A stretch of DNA of 64,000 nucleotides, from the NCBI RefSeq assembly GCF_001423885.1, contig NZ_LMPP01000001.1, positions 969,543 through 1,033,542 of the forward strand. Reading direction: 5' to 3'. Numbering within the stretch: position 1 is the first letter of the stretch; each line of letters starts with the position of its first letter. Made by a program: the position numbers and the translations under genes. Positions 17,564-25,746 of this stretch are shown piece after piece. This DNA is from Rathayibacter sp. Leaf185 (GTDB lineage Bacteria; Actinomycetota; Actinomycetes; Actinomycetales; Microbacteriaceae). The notes beneath the pieces were generated by a model that searched no databases, was not told the DNA's origin, and saw only the letters and a program-made list of their open reading frames with translations.

Positions 17564-18117
17564 ACCGACTCCAGCTCATCGGCCTCGATGAGCACACCGC
17601 GACGCAGCAACGGGTCGGGGACCCTGTCGGGTCGGGCGGGAAGCGGCCCCCCGGACGGTGACCACTCCCATCCGACGTCACCTGTCGTCTCCATCACCCA
17701 CGCCGGGGAAGGCATGCCGACCGCCTCGAGTCTCCACTCGACGAGCCCCGCCACAGCGGCGTCCCACCGCGGCGAGATCGCCGCCGGGCGCTCGGCGGCG
17801 AGGAGTGCGCGGAGGAAGGGCTCGACCGCGGACAGGTCGTCCGAGAGCTGGACCAGGACGCGGTACCCCGCCGTCCCGTCGTGAGTCCCGATCGACTGGA
17901 CCGCGTCGGCGACCGTCCTGCGTCCTCCGGTCTGCACCGGCACGAACGCGATCCCGAGCGACTCAGCGACGCGCTCGAGCGTGCCGACGGTCGCTCCACG
18001 TCGGCCCTTCTCGATGGCGGAGAGATTGGGAGCAGCGAGACCGCTCTTCGCGGCGGTCGCCCGCAGACTCCAGCCCTTCTGCAGTCGGGCATTCCTCAGT
18101 GCACGGATCAGTGTCAT
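17560..18117 (-). CDS. XRE-family regulator, probable antitoxin
   Basis: A 185-residue protein with an N-terminal XRE helix-turn-helix (residues about 5-60: 'LRNARLQKGWSLRATAAKSG', 'NLSAIEKGRRG'). A C-terminal domain of about 120 residues of unknown fold follows. CAGCGGAGGA lies 7 nt before ATG 18117, which sets the start; the longer upstream frame has no ribosome site. It overlaps the nucleotidyltransferase gene by 4 bp, so the pair resembles a type II or IV toxin-antitoxin operon with the regulator first. Confidence 0.75.
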   Translation of the reverse strand: MTLIRALRNARLQKGWSLRATAAKSGLAAPNLSAIEKGRRGATVGTLERVAESLGIAFVPVQTGGRRTVADAVQSIGTHDGTAGYRVLVQLSDDLSAVEPFLRALLAAERPAAISPRWDAAVAGLVEWRLEAVGMPSPAWVMETTGDVGWEWSPSGGPLPARPDRVPDPLLRRGVLIEADELESV

Positions 18118-18134
18118 CGCTTCCTCCGCTGTCA

Positions 18135-18164
18135 GTATGCAGCGATGGTATGCATTCGCATACC
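18135..18164 (-). promoter_or_regulatory. Operator for the XRE/nucleotidyltransferase operon
   Basis: GGTATGC (18147-18153) and GCATACC (18158-18164) form a perfect 7-bp inverted repeat around four bases. A third half-site GTATGC lies at 18135-18140. It sits 18-47 bp before ATG 18117, as expected for XRE autoregulation. Confidence 0.55.
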
Positions 18165-18177
18165 GGTGGCGCGACAC

Positions 18178-18212
18178 GAAAAGGGGGGCGGCGCCTCTCG
18201 GCACCGCCCCCT
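18178..18212 (-). terminator. Rho-independent terminator of the reductase gene
   Basis: On the minus strand, a 12-bp GC-rich stem with one mismatch (18184-18195 with 18200-18211) is followed by a short T-run (complement of the A-run 18179-18182), 11 bp after the stop of the reductase gene. It is one of the few hairpins here with a T-tract. Confidence 0.7.
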
Positions 18213-18222
18213 CCTCCGGCGA

Positions 18223-18864
18223 TCAGACCGTGCGCGGGGCCCTCGCGAGGTTGGCCTCGAGCTCGGCGCGGTTCTGGCGCACCACGTAGGCGGGGCGGTC
18301 GCGCTCGACGCGCCACGACTCGCTGAGCGGAGAGATCGCGACGGTGTCGAAGCCGAGGCGGTCGTAGAGGTCGGTCACGAAGTGGATCGCCTCGGGGTAG
18401 TCGCTGGAGGTCGCCAGCGCGCGGCGGTCGGGGGTGCCGGCCGGGGCTCCGGTGGTGGTGATGTCGGCGGCCATGATGTGGTTGAACGCCTTCACGACCT
18501 TCGACTCGGGGAGGCGCTGCTGCAGCATCTCGCTGACGGTGGTCTCACCCTTGTCGAGGGCCTCGATCCGTCCGTCCCGCTCGAAGTAGTAGTTGTTCGT
18601 GTCGAGCACGATCTTGCCGGCGAGCGGCGCGACCGGGACGGCGTCGAGCGCCTTCAACGGCACCGTCACGACGGCGATCTCCGCGGCCTCCGCCGCCTCC
18701 TGCGCCGTCGCCGCGCGAGCCTTCGGGCCGAGCTCGGCGATGAGGTCGGCCAGCGTCTCCGGGCCGCGGGAGTTCGCGATCACGACCTCGTCCCCGAGGG
18801 CGATGACCGCCCGCGCGACCTGGCTGCCGATGTGTCCTGCTCCGATGATTCCGTAAGTGGTCAT
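18223..18864 (-). CDS. NADP(H)-binding reductase, COG2085 / F420-reductase-like
   Basis: A 213-residue protein with a Rossmann fold 'GIIGAGHIGSQVARA' at residues 4-18. The continuing 'VIANSRGPETL' loop, with Arg after Ser, suggests NADPH binding. The length and the end '...SPLSESWRVERDRPAYV' match the COG2085 family (NADPH:F420 oxidoreductase relatives). It lacks evidence for F420 specificity. ATG 18864 is chosen; TTG 18876 is possible, but neither has a good ribosome site. It is a single-gene unit with its own terminator. Confidence 0.78.
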   Translation of the reverse strand: MTTYGIIGAGHIGSQVARAVIALGDEVVIANSRGPETLADLIAELGPKARAATAQEAAEAAEIAVVTVPLKALDAVPVAPLAGKIVLDTNNYYFERDGRIEALDKGETTVSEMLQQRLPESKVVKAFNHIMAADITTTGAPAGTPDRRALATSSDYPEAIHFVTDLYDRLGFDTVAISPLSESWRVERDRPAYVVRQNRAELEANLARAPRTV

Positions 18865-19007
18865 ACGGGAGGACAACGCCGGGCGGGCCCCAGGATTCCG
18901 CCGCGACGCGTTCTCCCACGCCGCACTCAGCGTCCGCCGCTGCGATAGTTTCGAACGCCGATGACGACACGGGCGGCAACGATCGCCGCCCTCCAGAAGG
19001 AGACCTG

Positions 19008-19991
19008 ATGCCGCAGTTCGACCTCCCGCTCGAGCTGCTCGAGCAGTACTCGCCCGAGCCGCCCACGCCCGAGGGCTTCGCGGAGTTCTGGCGCAGCACC
19101 ATCGCCGAGGCCCGTGCCGTGGCGACCGAGGCGCGCTTCGAGCCGGTCGACGCGGGCTACCCGCTGCTCGACACCTACGACGTGACGTACTCCGGATTCG
19201 GCGGGCACCCGATCCGCGGCTGGCTGATCCTGCCGCGCGGCATCGAGGGTCCTCTCCCCGCCCTCGTGACGTACATCGGCTACGGCGGCGGCCGCGGCCT
19301 CCTCGACGAGTGGACCGCGATGAGCGCCGCCGGCTACGCGCACCTCGTGATGGACACCCGCGGCCAGGGCTCCGGCCACCGCGTGGGTGTCACGCCCGAC
19401 CCGGTCGGCAGCGGCCCGCACGCGAGCGGATTCATGACGCAGGGCATCGAGTCGCCCGACGACTACTTCTACCGCCGCGTGTTCACCGACGCCGTCCGCG
19501 CGCTCGACGTGCTGCGCGAGCACCCCGCCGTCGACTCCTCCCGGGTCGCGATCTCGGGCGGCAGCCAGGGCGGCGGGATCTGCCTCGCCGTCGCGGGCAT
19601 CCTCGGGCTGCTGGGCGAGTCGGCGGCGGCGCGCGCGGCGATCATCGACGTGCCGTTCCTCAGCCACATCGGGCACGCCGTGCGGCTCATCGAGACGATG
19701 CCCTACGGCGAGATCACGCAGTACCTGCGGAATCACCGCGGCGCCGAGTCGTTCGTCTTCGACACCCTCTCGTACTTCGACGGCACGTCGTTCGCCCCGC
19801 ACGCCGAGGTGCCGTCGATGTTCTCGGTGGGCCTGCTCGACGACATCTGCCCGCCGTCGACGGTCTACGCCTCCTACAACCGCTACTCGGGCCGGCGCGA
19901 GATGCGCGTCTACCCGTACAACGGCCACGAGGGCGGCGGGACCTTCCAGCTGCGCGAGCACGTGCGCTTCCTGGCGCGCGAGCTGGCGTAG
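19008..19991 (+). CDS. Acetyl xylan esterase-family (AXE1) hydrolase
   Basis: A 327-residue alpha/beta hydrolase of the AXE1/cephalosporin-C deacetylase family. The N-terminal 'FDLPLELLEQYSPEPPTPEG' is diagnostic. The nucleophile Ser lies in 'SGGSQGGG' (about residue 186), with an 'RGQGS' oxyanion-side motif (about 121-125) and a C-terminal His in 'NGHEGGG'. No signal peptide, so it acts inside the cell, removing acetyl groups from imported xylo-oligosaccharides or related esters. GAAGGAGACCTG precedes ATG 19008. It fits the plant-polysaccharide theme of the window. Confidence 0.87.
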   Translation: MPQFDLPLELLEQYSPEPPTPEGFAEFWRSTIAEARAVATEARFEPVDAGYPLLDTYDVTYSGFGGHPIRGWLILPRGIEGPLPALVTYIGYGGGRGLLDEWTAMSAAGYAHLVMDTRGQGSGHRVGVTPDPVGSGPHASGFMTQGIESPDDYFYRRVFTDAVRALDVLREHPAVDSSRVAISGGSQGGGICLAVAGILGLLGESAAARAAIIDVPFLSHIGHAVRLIETMPYGEITQYLRNHRGAESFVFDTLSYFDGTSFAPHAEVPSMFSVGLLDDICPPSTVYASYNRYSGRREMRVYPYNGHEGGGTFQLREHVRFLARELA

Positions 19992-20082
19992 CCGCACGAG
20001 GGGCAGCGCGACGGCCGTCGCTGTGTGACGCCGCGAGTCGGCGACGGCGCCCGCACTCAGGCGCGGTCGGCACCATCGACGC

Positions 20083-21459
20083 ATGACTCGTCAGATCCGC
20101 TTCAACGCGTTCGACATGAACTGCGTCGCCCACCAGTCCTCCGGCATGTGGCGCCACCCCGAGGACCAGTCCTGGCGCTACAAGGACCTCTCGTACTGGA
20201 CCGACCTCGCGAAGCTCCTCGAGCGCGGCACGTTCGACGGCATCTTCATCGCCGATGTGCTGGGCACCTACGACGTGTACGGAGGCTCCAACGAGGCCGC
20301 GATCCGCCACGGCGCGCAGGTCCCCGTCAACGACCCGATCCTGCTCGTCTCGGCCATGGCGGCCGCGACGGAGAACCTCGGCTTCGGCATCACGGCGGGC
20401 ACCGCCTACGAGCACCCGTATCCGTTCGCCCGGCGGATGTCGACGCTCGACCACCTGACCAAGGGCCGCGTCGGCTGGAACGTCGTCACCGGCTACCTGC
20501 CGAGCGCCGCCCGCAACATGGGCCATGAGGACCAGCTCGAGCACGACGACCGCTACGACGTCGCCGACGAGTACCTCGAGGTGCTCTACAAGCTGTGGGA
20601 GGGATCGTGGGAGGACGACGCGGTGATCCGCGACCGCGACTCCGGGGTCTTCACCGACCCGGCGAAGGTGCACGAGATCGGGCACAGCGGCAAGAACTTC
20701 ACCGTCCCGGGAATCCACCTCTCGGAGCCGTCGGTGCAGCGCACGCCCGTGATCTACCAGGCGGGCGCGTCGCCGCGCGGCATCCGCTTCGCGGCGGGCA
20801 ACGCGGAGGCGATCTTCGTCGCCTCCTCGACGAAGGCGGGCCTCAAGGCCACCGTCTCGCGCATCCGCGACGCCCTGGAGGCGGCCGGCCGCGACCGCCA
20901 CTCCGCGACGATCTACACGCTGCTCACGATCATCACCGACGAGACCAGCGAGAAGGCGCACGCGAAGCACCGCGACTACCTCTCGTACGCGAGCGAGGAG
21001 GGCGCCCTCGTCTTCATGTCGGGCTGGATGGGGATCGACCTGTCGCAGTACGACCTCGACGAGCCGATCGGCAACGTGAAGAGCAACGCGATCCAGTCGA
21101 CGGTCGCGAACTTCCAGGAGGCGAACGAGGACGGCTCGGAGTGGAAGGTCAGGGACATCGCGAAGCTCGGCGCCATCGGCGGGCTCGGCCCGTTCGTCGT
21201 CGGCTCGCCGTCGGAGGTGGCCGACCACCTGCAGGAGTGGGTCGAGGACACCGACGTCGACGGCTTCAACCTCGCCTACGCGATCACGCCCGGCACCTTC
21301 GAGGACGTGGTCGAGTTCATCGTCCCCGAGCTGCGACGCCGGGGCGCGTACCCCGAGGAGTACGTCGAGGGCAGCCTCCGCCACAAGCTGCACGGCCGCG
21401 GCGACCGGCTCCCGGAGGAGCACCTGGGCGCCGGATTCCGCTACCGCCCGCAGGCGTGA
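20083..21459 (+). CDS. NtaA/SnaA/DmoA-family FMN-dependent monooxygenase
   Basis: A 458-residue flavin-dependent two-component monooxygenase subunit with a luciferase-like TIM barrel. Family marks include 'IRFNAFDMNCVAHQSSGMWRH' at the start, 'GRVGWNVVTGYLPSAARNMG' in the middle and 'YQAGASPRGIRFAAGNAEAIF' around residues 226-246. Relatives oxidise nitrilotriacetate, pristinamycin, dimethyl sulfide or alkyl-sulfur compounds, and need a separate FMN reductase that is not in this window. The gene stands alone, 91 bp after the esterase. The substrate is unknown. Confidence 0.85.
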   Translation: MTRQIRFNAFDMNCVAHQSSGMWRHPEDQSWRYKDLSYWTDLAKLLERGTFDGIFIADVLGTYDVYGGSNEAAIRHGAQVPVNDPILLVSAMAAATENLGFGITAGTAYEHPYPFARRMSTLDHLTKGRVGWNVVTGYLPSAARNMGHEDQLEHDDRYDVADEYLEVLYKLWEGSWEDDAVIRDRDSGVFTDPAKVHEIGHSGKNFTVPGIHLSEPSVQRTPVIYQAGASPRGIRFAAGNAEAIFVASSTKAGLKATVSRIRDALEAAGRDRHSATIYTLLTIITDETSEKAHAKHRDYLSYASEEGALVFMSGWMGIDLSQYDLDEPIGNVKSNAIQSTVANFQEANEDGSEWKVRDIAKLGAIGGLGPFVVGSPSEVADHLQEWVEDTDVDGFNLAYAITPGTFEDVVEFIVPELRRRGAYPEEYVEGSLRHKLHGRGDRLPEEHLGAGFRYRPQA

Positions 21460-21480
21460 CCATGACGCCCCCAACGCAGA

Positions 21481-21511
21481 AGCACCCCGTCGCAGTACGC
21501 GACGGGGTGCT
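21481..21511. terminator. Bidirectional terminator
   Basis: AGCACCCCGTCGC (21481-21493) and its exact complement (21499-21511) form a 13-bp stem with a 5-nt loop, between the convergent monooxygenase and OsmC genes. A pyrimidine-rich stretch follows on the plus strand. Confidence 0.75.
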
Positions 21512-21534
21512 CCTCTGCTTCGAGAACAGCCAGG

Positions 21535-21975
21535 TCAGCTCTCGAAAGTCGCGTCGAGGGTGATCTCGACTCCGGTCAGGGCCTTGCTGACGGGGCAGGT
21601 CGCCTTGGCCTCGTCGGCCGCCTTGAGGAAGGCCGCCTCGTCGATGCCGCTGACCTCGCCGCTGACGATGAGGGCGATACCCGTCAGCTTGAAGCCGCCC
21701 TGGGGGTCCGGGCCGAGCGAGACGTCGGCGCGCACGTCGAGGGCCTCGACGGTGCCGCCGGCCTGGCCGAGGACGGCCGAGAACTGCATGGCGTAGCAGG
21801 CGGAGTGCGCGGCGCCGAGGAGCTCCTCGGGGCTGGTCGCGCCGTTGGCGTCGTCGGCGGCGCGCTTGGGGAACGAGACGTCGTAGGTGCCGAGCTTCGA
21901 GCTCGAGAGCTCGACCTGGCCCTCGCCGGTCTCGAGCGAGCCGTTCCAGGCGGTGCGTGCAGAACGAGTGGGCAT
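21535..21975 (-). CDS. OsmC/Ohr-family organic peroxide reductase
   Basis: A 146-residue OsmC-family peroxidase with the two redox cysteines in place: C60 in 'AHSACYAM' and C127 in 'ATCPVSKAL'. 'YDVSFPKRAADDANGATSPEELL' matches the OsmC subgroup rather than Ohr. It reduces organic hydroperoxides and protects the cytoplasm. AAGGAGG precedes ATG 21975. The upstream region has two palindromes, noted separately. Confidence 0.88.
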   Translation of the reverse strand: MPTRSARTAWNGSLETGEGQVELSSSKLGTYDVSFPKRAADDANGATSPEELLGAAHSACYAMQFSAVLGQAGGTVEALDVRADVSLGPDPQGGFKLTGIALIVSGEVSGIDEAAFLKAADEAKATCPVSKALTGVEITLDATFES

Positions 21976-22009
21976 GGTTCCTCCTTCGGGGCGGGAGTCG
22001 CGCGTTCGT

Positions 22010-22060
22010 AGAACGGGCGTTCTCTCCGGATGACCCGAGCCTAAGGGAACGAGCGTTCTC
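22010..22060 (-). promoter_or_regulatory. Paired palindromes upstream of osmC
   Basis: AGAACGGGCGTTCT (22010-22023) and GAACGAGCGTTC (22047-22058) share the form GAAC-N4-GTTC, with centres 36 bp apart, just upstream of the osmC start. This could be a dual operator (TetR-type) or LexA-like boxes; the regulator is unknown. Confidence 0.45.
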
Positions 22061-22079
22061 CCGCAACGCCCCGGTGCAA

Positions 22080-22394
22080 TCAGTGCAGGACCTTGAGCCC
22101 GATCACGCACGCCACGATGCCGAGCACGAGCAGGGTCCGGACCACCGAGAAGCCCTCGCCGCCGAAGAACATGCCGTACAGCACGGTCAGGGAGGCGCCG
22201 ATCCCGACCCAGACCGCGTAGGCGGTTCCGGTGGGCAGCTCGCGCATCGCGAAGGCGAGGCCCGCCATGCTCGCGACGACGGCGACTCCGAAGACCACCG
22301 ACGGGCCGAGGCGGGTGAAGCCCTCCGACTTGCCGAGGGCGGTGGCCCAGACGGCTTCGAGGACTCCGGACACCACGAGAACGATCCAGGACAC
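22080..22394 (-). CDS. sugE: SMR-family exporter, SugE/Gdx type (guanidinium or quaternary cations)
   Basis: A 104-residue, four-helix small multidrug resistance protein. The essential Glu is E13 in 'SGVLEAVWA', and the Gdx/SugE subgroup signature 'LPTGTAYAVWVGIGA' lies in helix 3. Gdx members export guanidinium by proton antiport; others handle quaternary ammonium. It starts at GTG 22394, with AAGGAG upstream held in a hairpin loop (see next entry). It works as a homodimer; no paired SMR gene is present. Confidence 0.85.
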   Translation of the reverse strand: MSWIVLVVSGVLEAVWATALGKSEGFTRLGPSVVFGVAVVASMAGLAFAMRELPTGTAYAVWVGIGASLTVLYGMFFGGEGFSVVRTLLVLGIVACVIGLKVLH

Positions 22395-22427
22395 GACGAC
22401 TCACTCCTTCGAGTCAGTCTTGTCGTG
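22392..22427 (-). promoter_or_regulatory. Hairpin masking the sugE start codon
   Basis: On the minus-strand RNA, CACGAC (22427-22422) pairs with GTCGTG (22397-22392), and GACTC (22415-22411) pairs with GAGTC (22402-22398), giving 11 bp with a one-sided 6-nt bulge. The loop GAAGGAGT is the ribosome-binding site, and the last three bases GTG are the start codon. The structure could gate translation. Confidence 0.5.
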
Positions 22428-22517
22428 GTGCCGGGTACTGCTCCCTCGTCCGGATCGCCGTCATCGGCTCCCGCCATCGTGCCAGCGCGCTCTGTGCAGG
22501 GCCTGGGCAGAGGGGGA

Positions 22518-23849
22518 TCAGGAGGCGCGCGACGCCCGCCGGGTCACGAGGTGCACGACGGCGCCGACGGCGAGCAGGATCGCCGCGTAGAGCCAGACCT
22601 CGGGATCCTGCTGCGTGAGCAGGAGGACGCACGACGCGACTCCGAGCACCGGGATCGCCGTCCAGACCCGGAAGTGGTCGTGATCGACGCGGTCCCGGCG
22701 CAGTACGAGCACCGAGACGTTCGTGCTGATGAAGACGAGGAGCAGCAGGAGCACCACGGTCTCGGCGAGCGTCGCCAGATCGCCGACGAGCGTGAGCAGG
22801 GCGGCGGCGAGAGTGGTCACCGCGATCGCGACCCACGGAGTCCGGCGCTTCGGCAGGACACGGCCGAGCGCGGCGGGCAGGAGCCCCTCCTTCGCCATGC
22901 CGTAGGTGACGCGGCTCGCCATGATCATGGTGAGCAGGGCGCCGTTCGCGACGGCGATCAGGGCGATGAGGCTGAACAGCCACGCGGGCACGCCCACGCC
23001 CGAGGCGGTCACGACGTCGAGCAGCGGGGCGGAGGACCCGGCCAGTTCGTCGGAGGGCAGCGCGATCGAGCTCGCGAGCCCGACCAGGAGGTAGACGCCG
23101 CCCGCCGTGAGCAGCGCGCCGAACAGCGCGCGCGGGTAGACGCGGCTGGGGTCGCGGACCTCCTCGGCGACGTTCGCCGAGGTCTCGAAGCCGACGAACG
23201 AGTAGTAGGCGATGATCGCGGCGCCGAGGACGGCGAGCGCCGGAGCCTGCTCCGAGCTCAGCTCGACGGTGCGGCCCAGGTCGCCACCGCCACCCGCGAC
23301 GAGCAGAGCGACGCAGGCGATGACGATGAGCAGGCCGGACACCTCGATGATCGTCATCACCGTGTTGCTGAGGAGCGACTCCGCGACGCCCCGGGCGTTG
23401 AGCAGGGCGACGAGCACGAGGAACACGATCGCCGTCGGCACGGGCGGGACATCGAGGAAGGTGCCGAGGTAGTCGCCTGCGAAGGCGAGCGAGAGGCCGG
23501 CGGCGCTCGTCACTCCGGCCGCGAGCATCGCGAAGCCGACGAGGAACGAGACCACCGGGCGTCGGAACGCGCGCTGCGCGAAGACGGCGGCGCCTCCGGC
23601 CCTCGGGTACTTGGTGACCAGCTCGGCGTAGGACCCGGCGGTCAGCAGCGCCAGGCCGAGCGCGAGCAGGAGCGGCATCCAGACGGCGCCGCCCACCTCG
23701 GCCGAGAGGGTGCCCATGAGGGCGTAGATGCCTGCGCCCAGCACGTCGCCGAGGATGAAGAAGTAGAGCAGCGGGCCGGTGATGCGGCGCTTGAGCGAGG
23801 GCTGGTCGCTGCCCTCACTCGCCGAGGTCTCGGTCGTCACGCGGTCCAT
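22518..23849 (-). CDS. APC-superfamily amino acid permease
   Basis: A 443-residue integral membrane transporter with about 12 hydrophobic helices. Helix 1 has the APC unwinding motif 'FFILGDVLGAGIYALMG', and 'YYSFVGFETSANVAEEVRDPSR' (helix 6 and loop) is the conserved substrate-site region. It imports or exchanges an amino acid or amine driven by an ion gradient. Neighbours do not reveal the substrate. ATG 23849 with GAGAGGAC upstream. Confidence 0.85.
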   Translation of the reverse strand: MDRVTTETSASEGSDQPSLKRRITGPLLYFFILGDVLGAGIYALMGTLSAEVGGAVWMPLLLALGLALLTAGSYAELVTKYPRAGGAAVFAQRAFRRPVVSFLVGFAMLAAGVTSAAGLSLAFAGDYLGTFLDVPPVPTAIVFLVLVALLNARGVAESLLSNTVMTIIEVSGLLIVIACVALLVAGGGGDLGRTVELSSEQAPALAVLGAAIIAYYSFVGFETSANVAEEVRDPSRVYPRALFGALLTAGGVYLLVGLASSIALPSDELAGSSAPLLDVVTASGVGVPAWLFSLIALIAVANGALLTMIMASRVTYGMAKEGLLPAALGRVLPKRRTPWVAIAVTTLAAALLTLVGDLATLAETVVLLLLLVFISTNVSVLVLRRDRVDHDHFRVWTAIPVLGVASCVLLLTQQDPEVWLYAAILLAVGAVVHLVTRRASRAS

Positions 23850-23975
23850 GGTCGTCCTCTCGTCGATCGCGCTCCGCGCGACCGGGCAACGATAGGCAGC
23901 GCGGGCGCGGGGCGGCGAGGCGGTTGACCGGACGACGACGAGCGCGCTACGGAGGCGCTCGGGGAGCGCGAGAGC

Positions 23976-24152
23976 TCAGTCCGAGACGATGTGGCCGCCC
24001 CCGCGCTGCCGCGCCATCTCGGCACCGAGCTGCTCGGCCTCGTCGCGGGAGTCGCCGTGGTCGGTGAGCGCGACAGTGGCGTCGGCGACGCGGTTGTGCC
24101 AGCCGTGCTCGTCGGAGTATGTCTCGATCGGGGAGATCTGCGGTCGGGTCAT
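23976..24152 (-). CDS. Small DUF2188-like protein
   Basis: A 58-residue frame from ATG 24152 to TGA 23976: it begins 'MTRPQISPIETYSDEHGWHNR' and ends 'GGGHIVSD'. The HGWHN turn, an Asp-Ser-Arg-Asp-Glu-Ala helix start and the terminal 'GGGHIVSD' match the small DUF2188 family, whose function is unknown. Only a weak GAGAGAAG ribosome site is seen. Codon use is typical of the genome and the frame is fully open. Confidence 0.55.
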   Translation of the reverse strand: MTRPQISPIETYSDEHGWHNRVADATVALTDHGDSRDEAEQLGAEMARQRGGGHIVSD

Positions 24153-24275
24153 CGGGTGAGGCTTCTCTCGGTCGGGGGACGTGCTTCCAGCAGAACGCGG
24201 GACGGCGGGGGTGCCCAGAGGGTTGACGCTCGGTCGAGGGCGTGTCCTCGGGCCCGCTCTCGGCTCGCAGAAACA

Positions 24276-24316
24276 CGTTCGGCTCGCAGAATCGGGCGGA
24301 TTCGACGAGCCGAACG
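24276..24316 (-). terminator. Terminator-like hairpin after hxlA
   Basis: CGTTCGGCTCG (24276-24286) and CGAGCCGAACG (24306-24316) form a perfect 11-bp stem, and the inner pair GAATC/GATTC extends it. It lies 38 bp past the hxlA stop. CGGCTCGCAGAA is also directly repeated just upstream on the plus strand (from about 24261). Confidence 0.6.
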
Positions 24317-24353
24317 GGGATTCACGAGCCGGAGGTCACTCCGGGCGCGCGCG

Positions 24354-24977
24354 TCAGACGATCGCGGCGCGCAGGGCCTTCGCGGCCTCGCCCACGTCGG
24401 GAGCGCCGTAGATCGCGCCGCCGGCGACGGCGACCCGGGCGCCCGAGCGCTGGACGGCCTCGATCGTCGTGGTGCTCACTCCGCCGGCCACCGAGAACGG
24501 CACGCCGGAGGACTCGCCGTCGCTGAGCAGCGAGTCGAGCGTGTAGCCGTCCTCTGCTTGCTCGTCGAGACCGGCGTGCATCTCGACGAACTCGGCGCCC
24601 AGGGCGACGACCTCCCGGGCGCGGGCGGCCTTGTCGGGGACGCCGATGAGGTCGACGACGACGCCCTTGCCGTGCTTCTTCGCGGCGGTGACGGCTCCCG
24701 CGATGGTGCTGTCGCCGGCGACGCCGAGGACGGTCACGAGGTCTGCTCCGGCCTTGAACGCCATGTCGGCCTCGAGCTCGCCGGCGTCCATGGTCTTGAG
24801 GTCGGCGAAGACGATCTTGTCGGGGTGCGCCTGCTTGATCGCGGTGATGGCCGAGAGGCCCTCGCTCTTGATGAGCGGGGTGCCGAGCTCGAGGATGTCG
24901 ACGTGCGGCGCGGCCGCGGCGGCGAGCTCGAGGGCGGCGTCGGTGCTGAGGGTGTCCATGGCGAACTGGAGCTTCAT
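24354..24977 (-). CDS. hxlA: 3-hexulose-6-phosphate synthase
   Basis: A 207-residue TIM barrel of the orotidine-decarboxylase superfamily. Active-site residues are D8 ('FAMDTL'), the 'DLKTMD' motif (D59, K61, D64) and 'VEMHAGLDEQA'. It joins formaldehyde to ribulose 5-phosphate, or runs in reverse to make ribulose 5-phosphate. It lies 28 bp after hxlB on the same strand. Together the pair makes up the ribulose monophosphate steps, used either to detoxify formaldehyde or to supply pentose phosphates. 'AAAAAPHVDILELGTPL' is typical of the family. Confidence 0.92.
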   Translation of the reverse strand: MKLQFAMDTLSTDAALELAAAAAPHVDILELGTPLIKSEGLSAITAIKQAHPDKIVFADLKTMDAGELEADMAFKAGADLVTVLGVAGDSTIAGAVTAAKKHGKGVVVDLIGVPDKAARAREVVALGAEFVEMHAGLDEQAEDGYTLDSLLSDGESSGVPFSVAGGVSTTTIEAVQRSGARVAVAGGAIYGAPDVGEAAKALRAAIV

Positions 24978-25005
24978 GGGGTTCTGCTTCCTGTAGTGGT
25001 GGGAG

Positions 25006-25632
25006 TCATTCGAGGTTGGAGTGGCGGGGCCAGAGCTCGTCGGCGCCGGCGCCGCTGCGCTTCCACAGGGCGTGGAACAGCGCGTCGCCCGCGAGCACGA
25101 CGACCTGCTCGAAGAGCCCGCCGGAGTACTGCGCCGAGACGCTCCCCGAGCGGTCGAGCTTGTCGGCGGCGGGCACGACGACCACCGCCGAGGCGAGGCG
25201 GGCCAGCGGAGAGTCGGCCGCGGTGGTCAGGGCTGCCACGCGCGCGCCGGCGTCGACGGCCGACTGCGCGGCGCGGACGATGCCTCCGGTGGTGCCGGAG
25301 CCGCTCGCGGTCAGCAGCACGTCGCCCGGGGTGATCGCCGGAGTCGTCGCGTCGCCGACCACGTGCACGCGCAGCCCGAGGTGCATCAGCCGCATCGCCG
25401 TCATCTGCAGCGCGAGACCCGAGCGGCCCGCGCCGTGCACGAAGACGCGCTCGGCACCGCTCAGCAGCGAGGCCACCCGGTCGAGACCCTCGAGAGCTCC
25501 GGACGCCGCGGTGACCTCGGCGACGATCGCGGCGAGCGCGCGGGCCGGGTCAGTGGTCGGGTCGGCAGGGGTCGGATCGGCAGGGGTCGGGGCGGCGGCG
25601 GTCAGGTCTACGGGAGTCGGGTCGGCGGGCAT
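25006..25632 (-). CDS. hxlB: 6-phospho-3-hexuloisomerase
   Basis: A 208-residue SIS-domain isomerase ('FVHGAGRSGLALQMTAMRLMHLG', 'TASGSGTTGG') that converts 3-hexulose 6-phosphate to fructose 6-phosphate. It is first in the operon with hxlA. ATG 25632 has GAGGA just upstream; GTG 25671 is an alternative giving 13 more residues. The N-terminal 25 residues are a low-complexity Pro/Ala/Asp/Thr leader with repeated ADPT units, unusual for the family and probably dispensable. A divergent regulator-like gene begins 115 bp away. Confidence 0.9.
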   Translation of the reverse strand: MPADPTPVDLTAAAPTPADPTPADPTTDPARALAAIVAEVTAASGALEGLDRVASLLSGAERVFVHGAGRSGLALQMTAMRLMHLGLRVHVVGDATTPAITPGDVLLTASGSGTTGGIVRAAQSAVDAGARVAALTTAADSPLARLASAVVVVPAADKLDRSGSVSAQYSGGLFEQVVVLAGDALFHALWKRSGAGADELWPRHSNLE

Positions 25633-25689
25633 GTCCTCAGCGTGCGCTCCGGTCTGCGCCCGGGCCGCCACCTGACCGAGCAGGAGTAC

Positions 25690-25737
25690 CTACCCGAACG
25701 GGTGGTTCGAGGCGCCACGGGTAGGAGGGGCGGGTAG
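25690..25737. promoter_or_regulatory. CTACCCG boxes between hxlB and the LuxR-type gene
   Basis: CTACCCG (25690-25696) faces two inverted copies CGGGTAG (25718-25724 and 25731-25737) in the divergent promoter region, and 'CCCGAACGGG' lies between them. They are likely binding sites for the adjacent LuxR-type protein. Confidence 0.5.
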
Positions 25738-25746
25738 GTTCGGAGC

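Noticed and set aside
22392-22517. Guanidine riboswitch upstream of sugE
   Set aside because: I looked for the conserved guanidine-I, -II (paired ACGR loops) and -III cores and found none in register; only the start-codon hairpin is supported.
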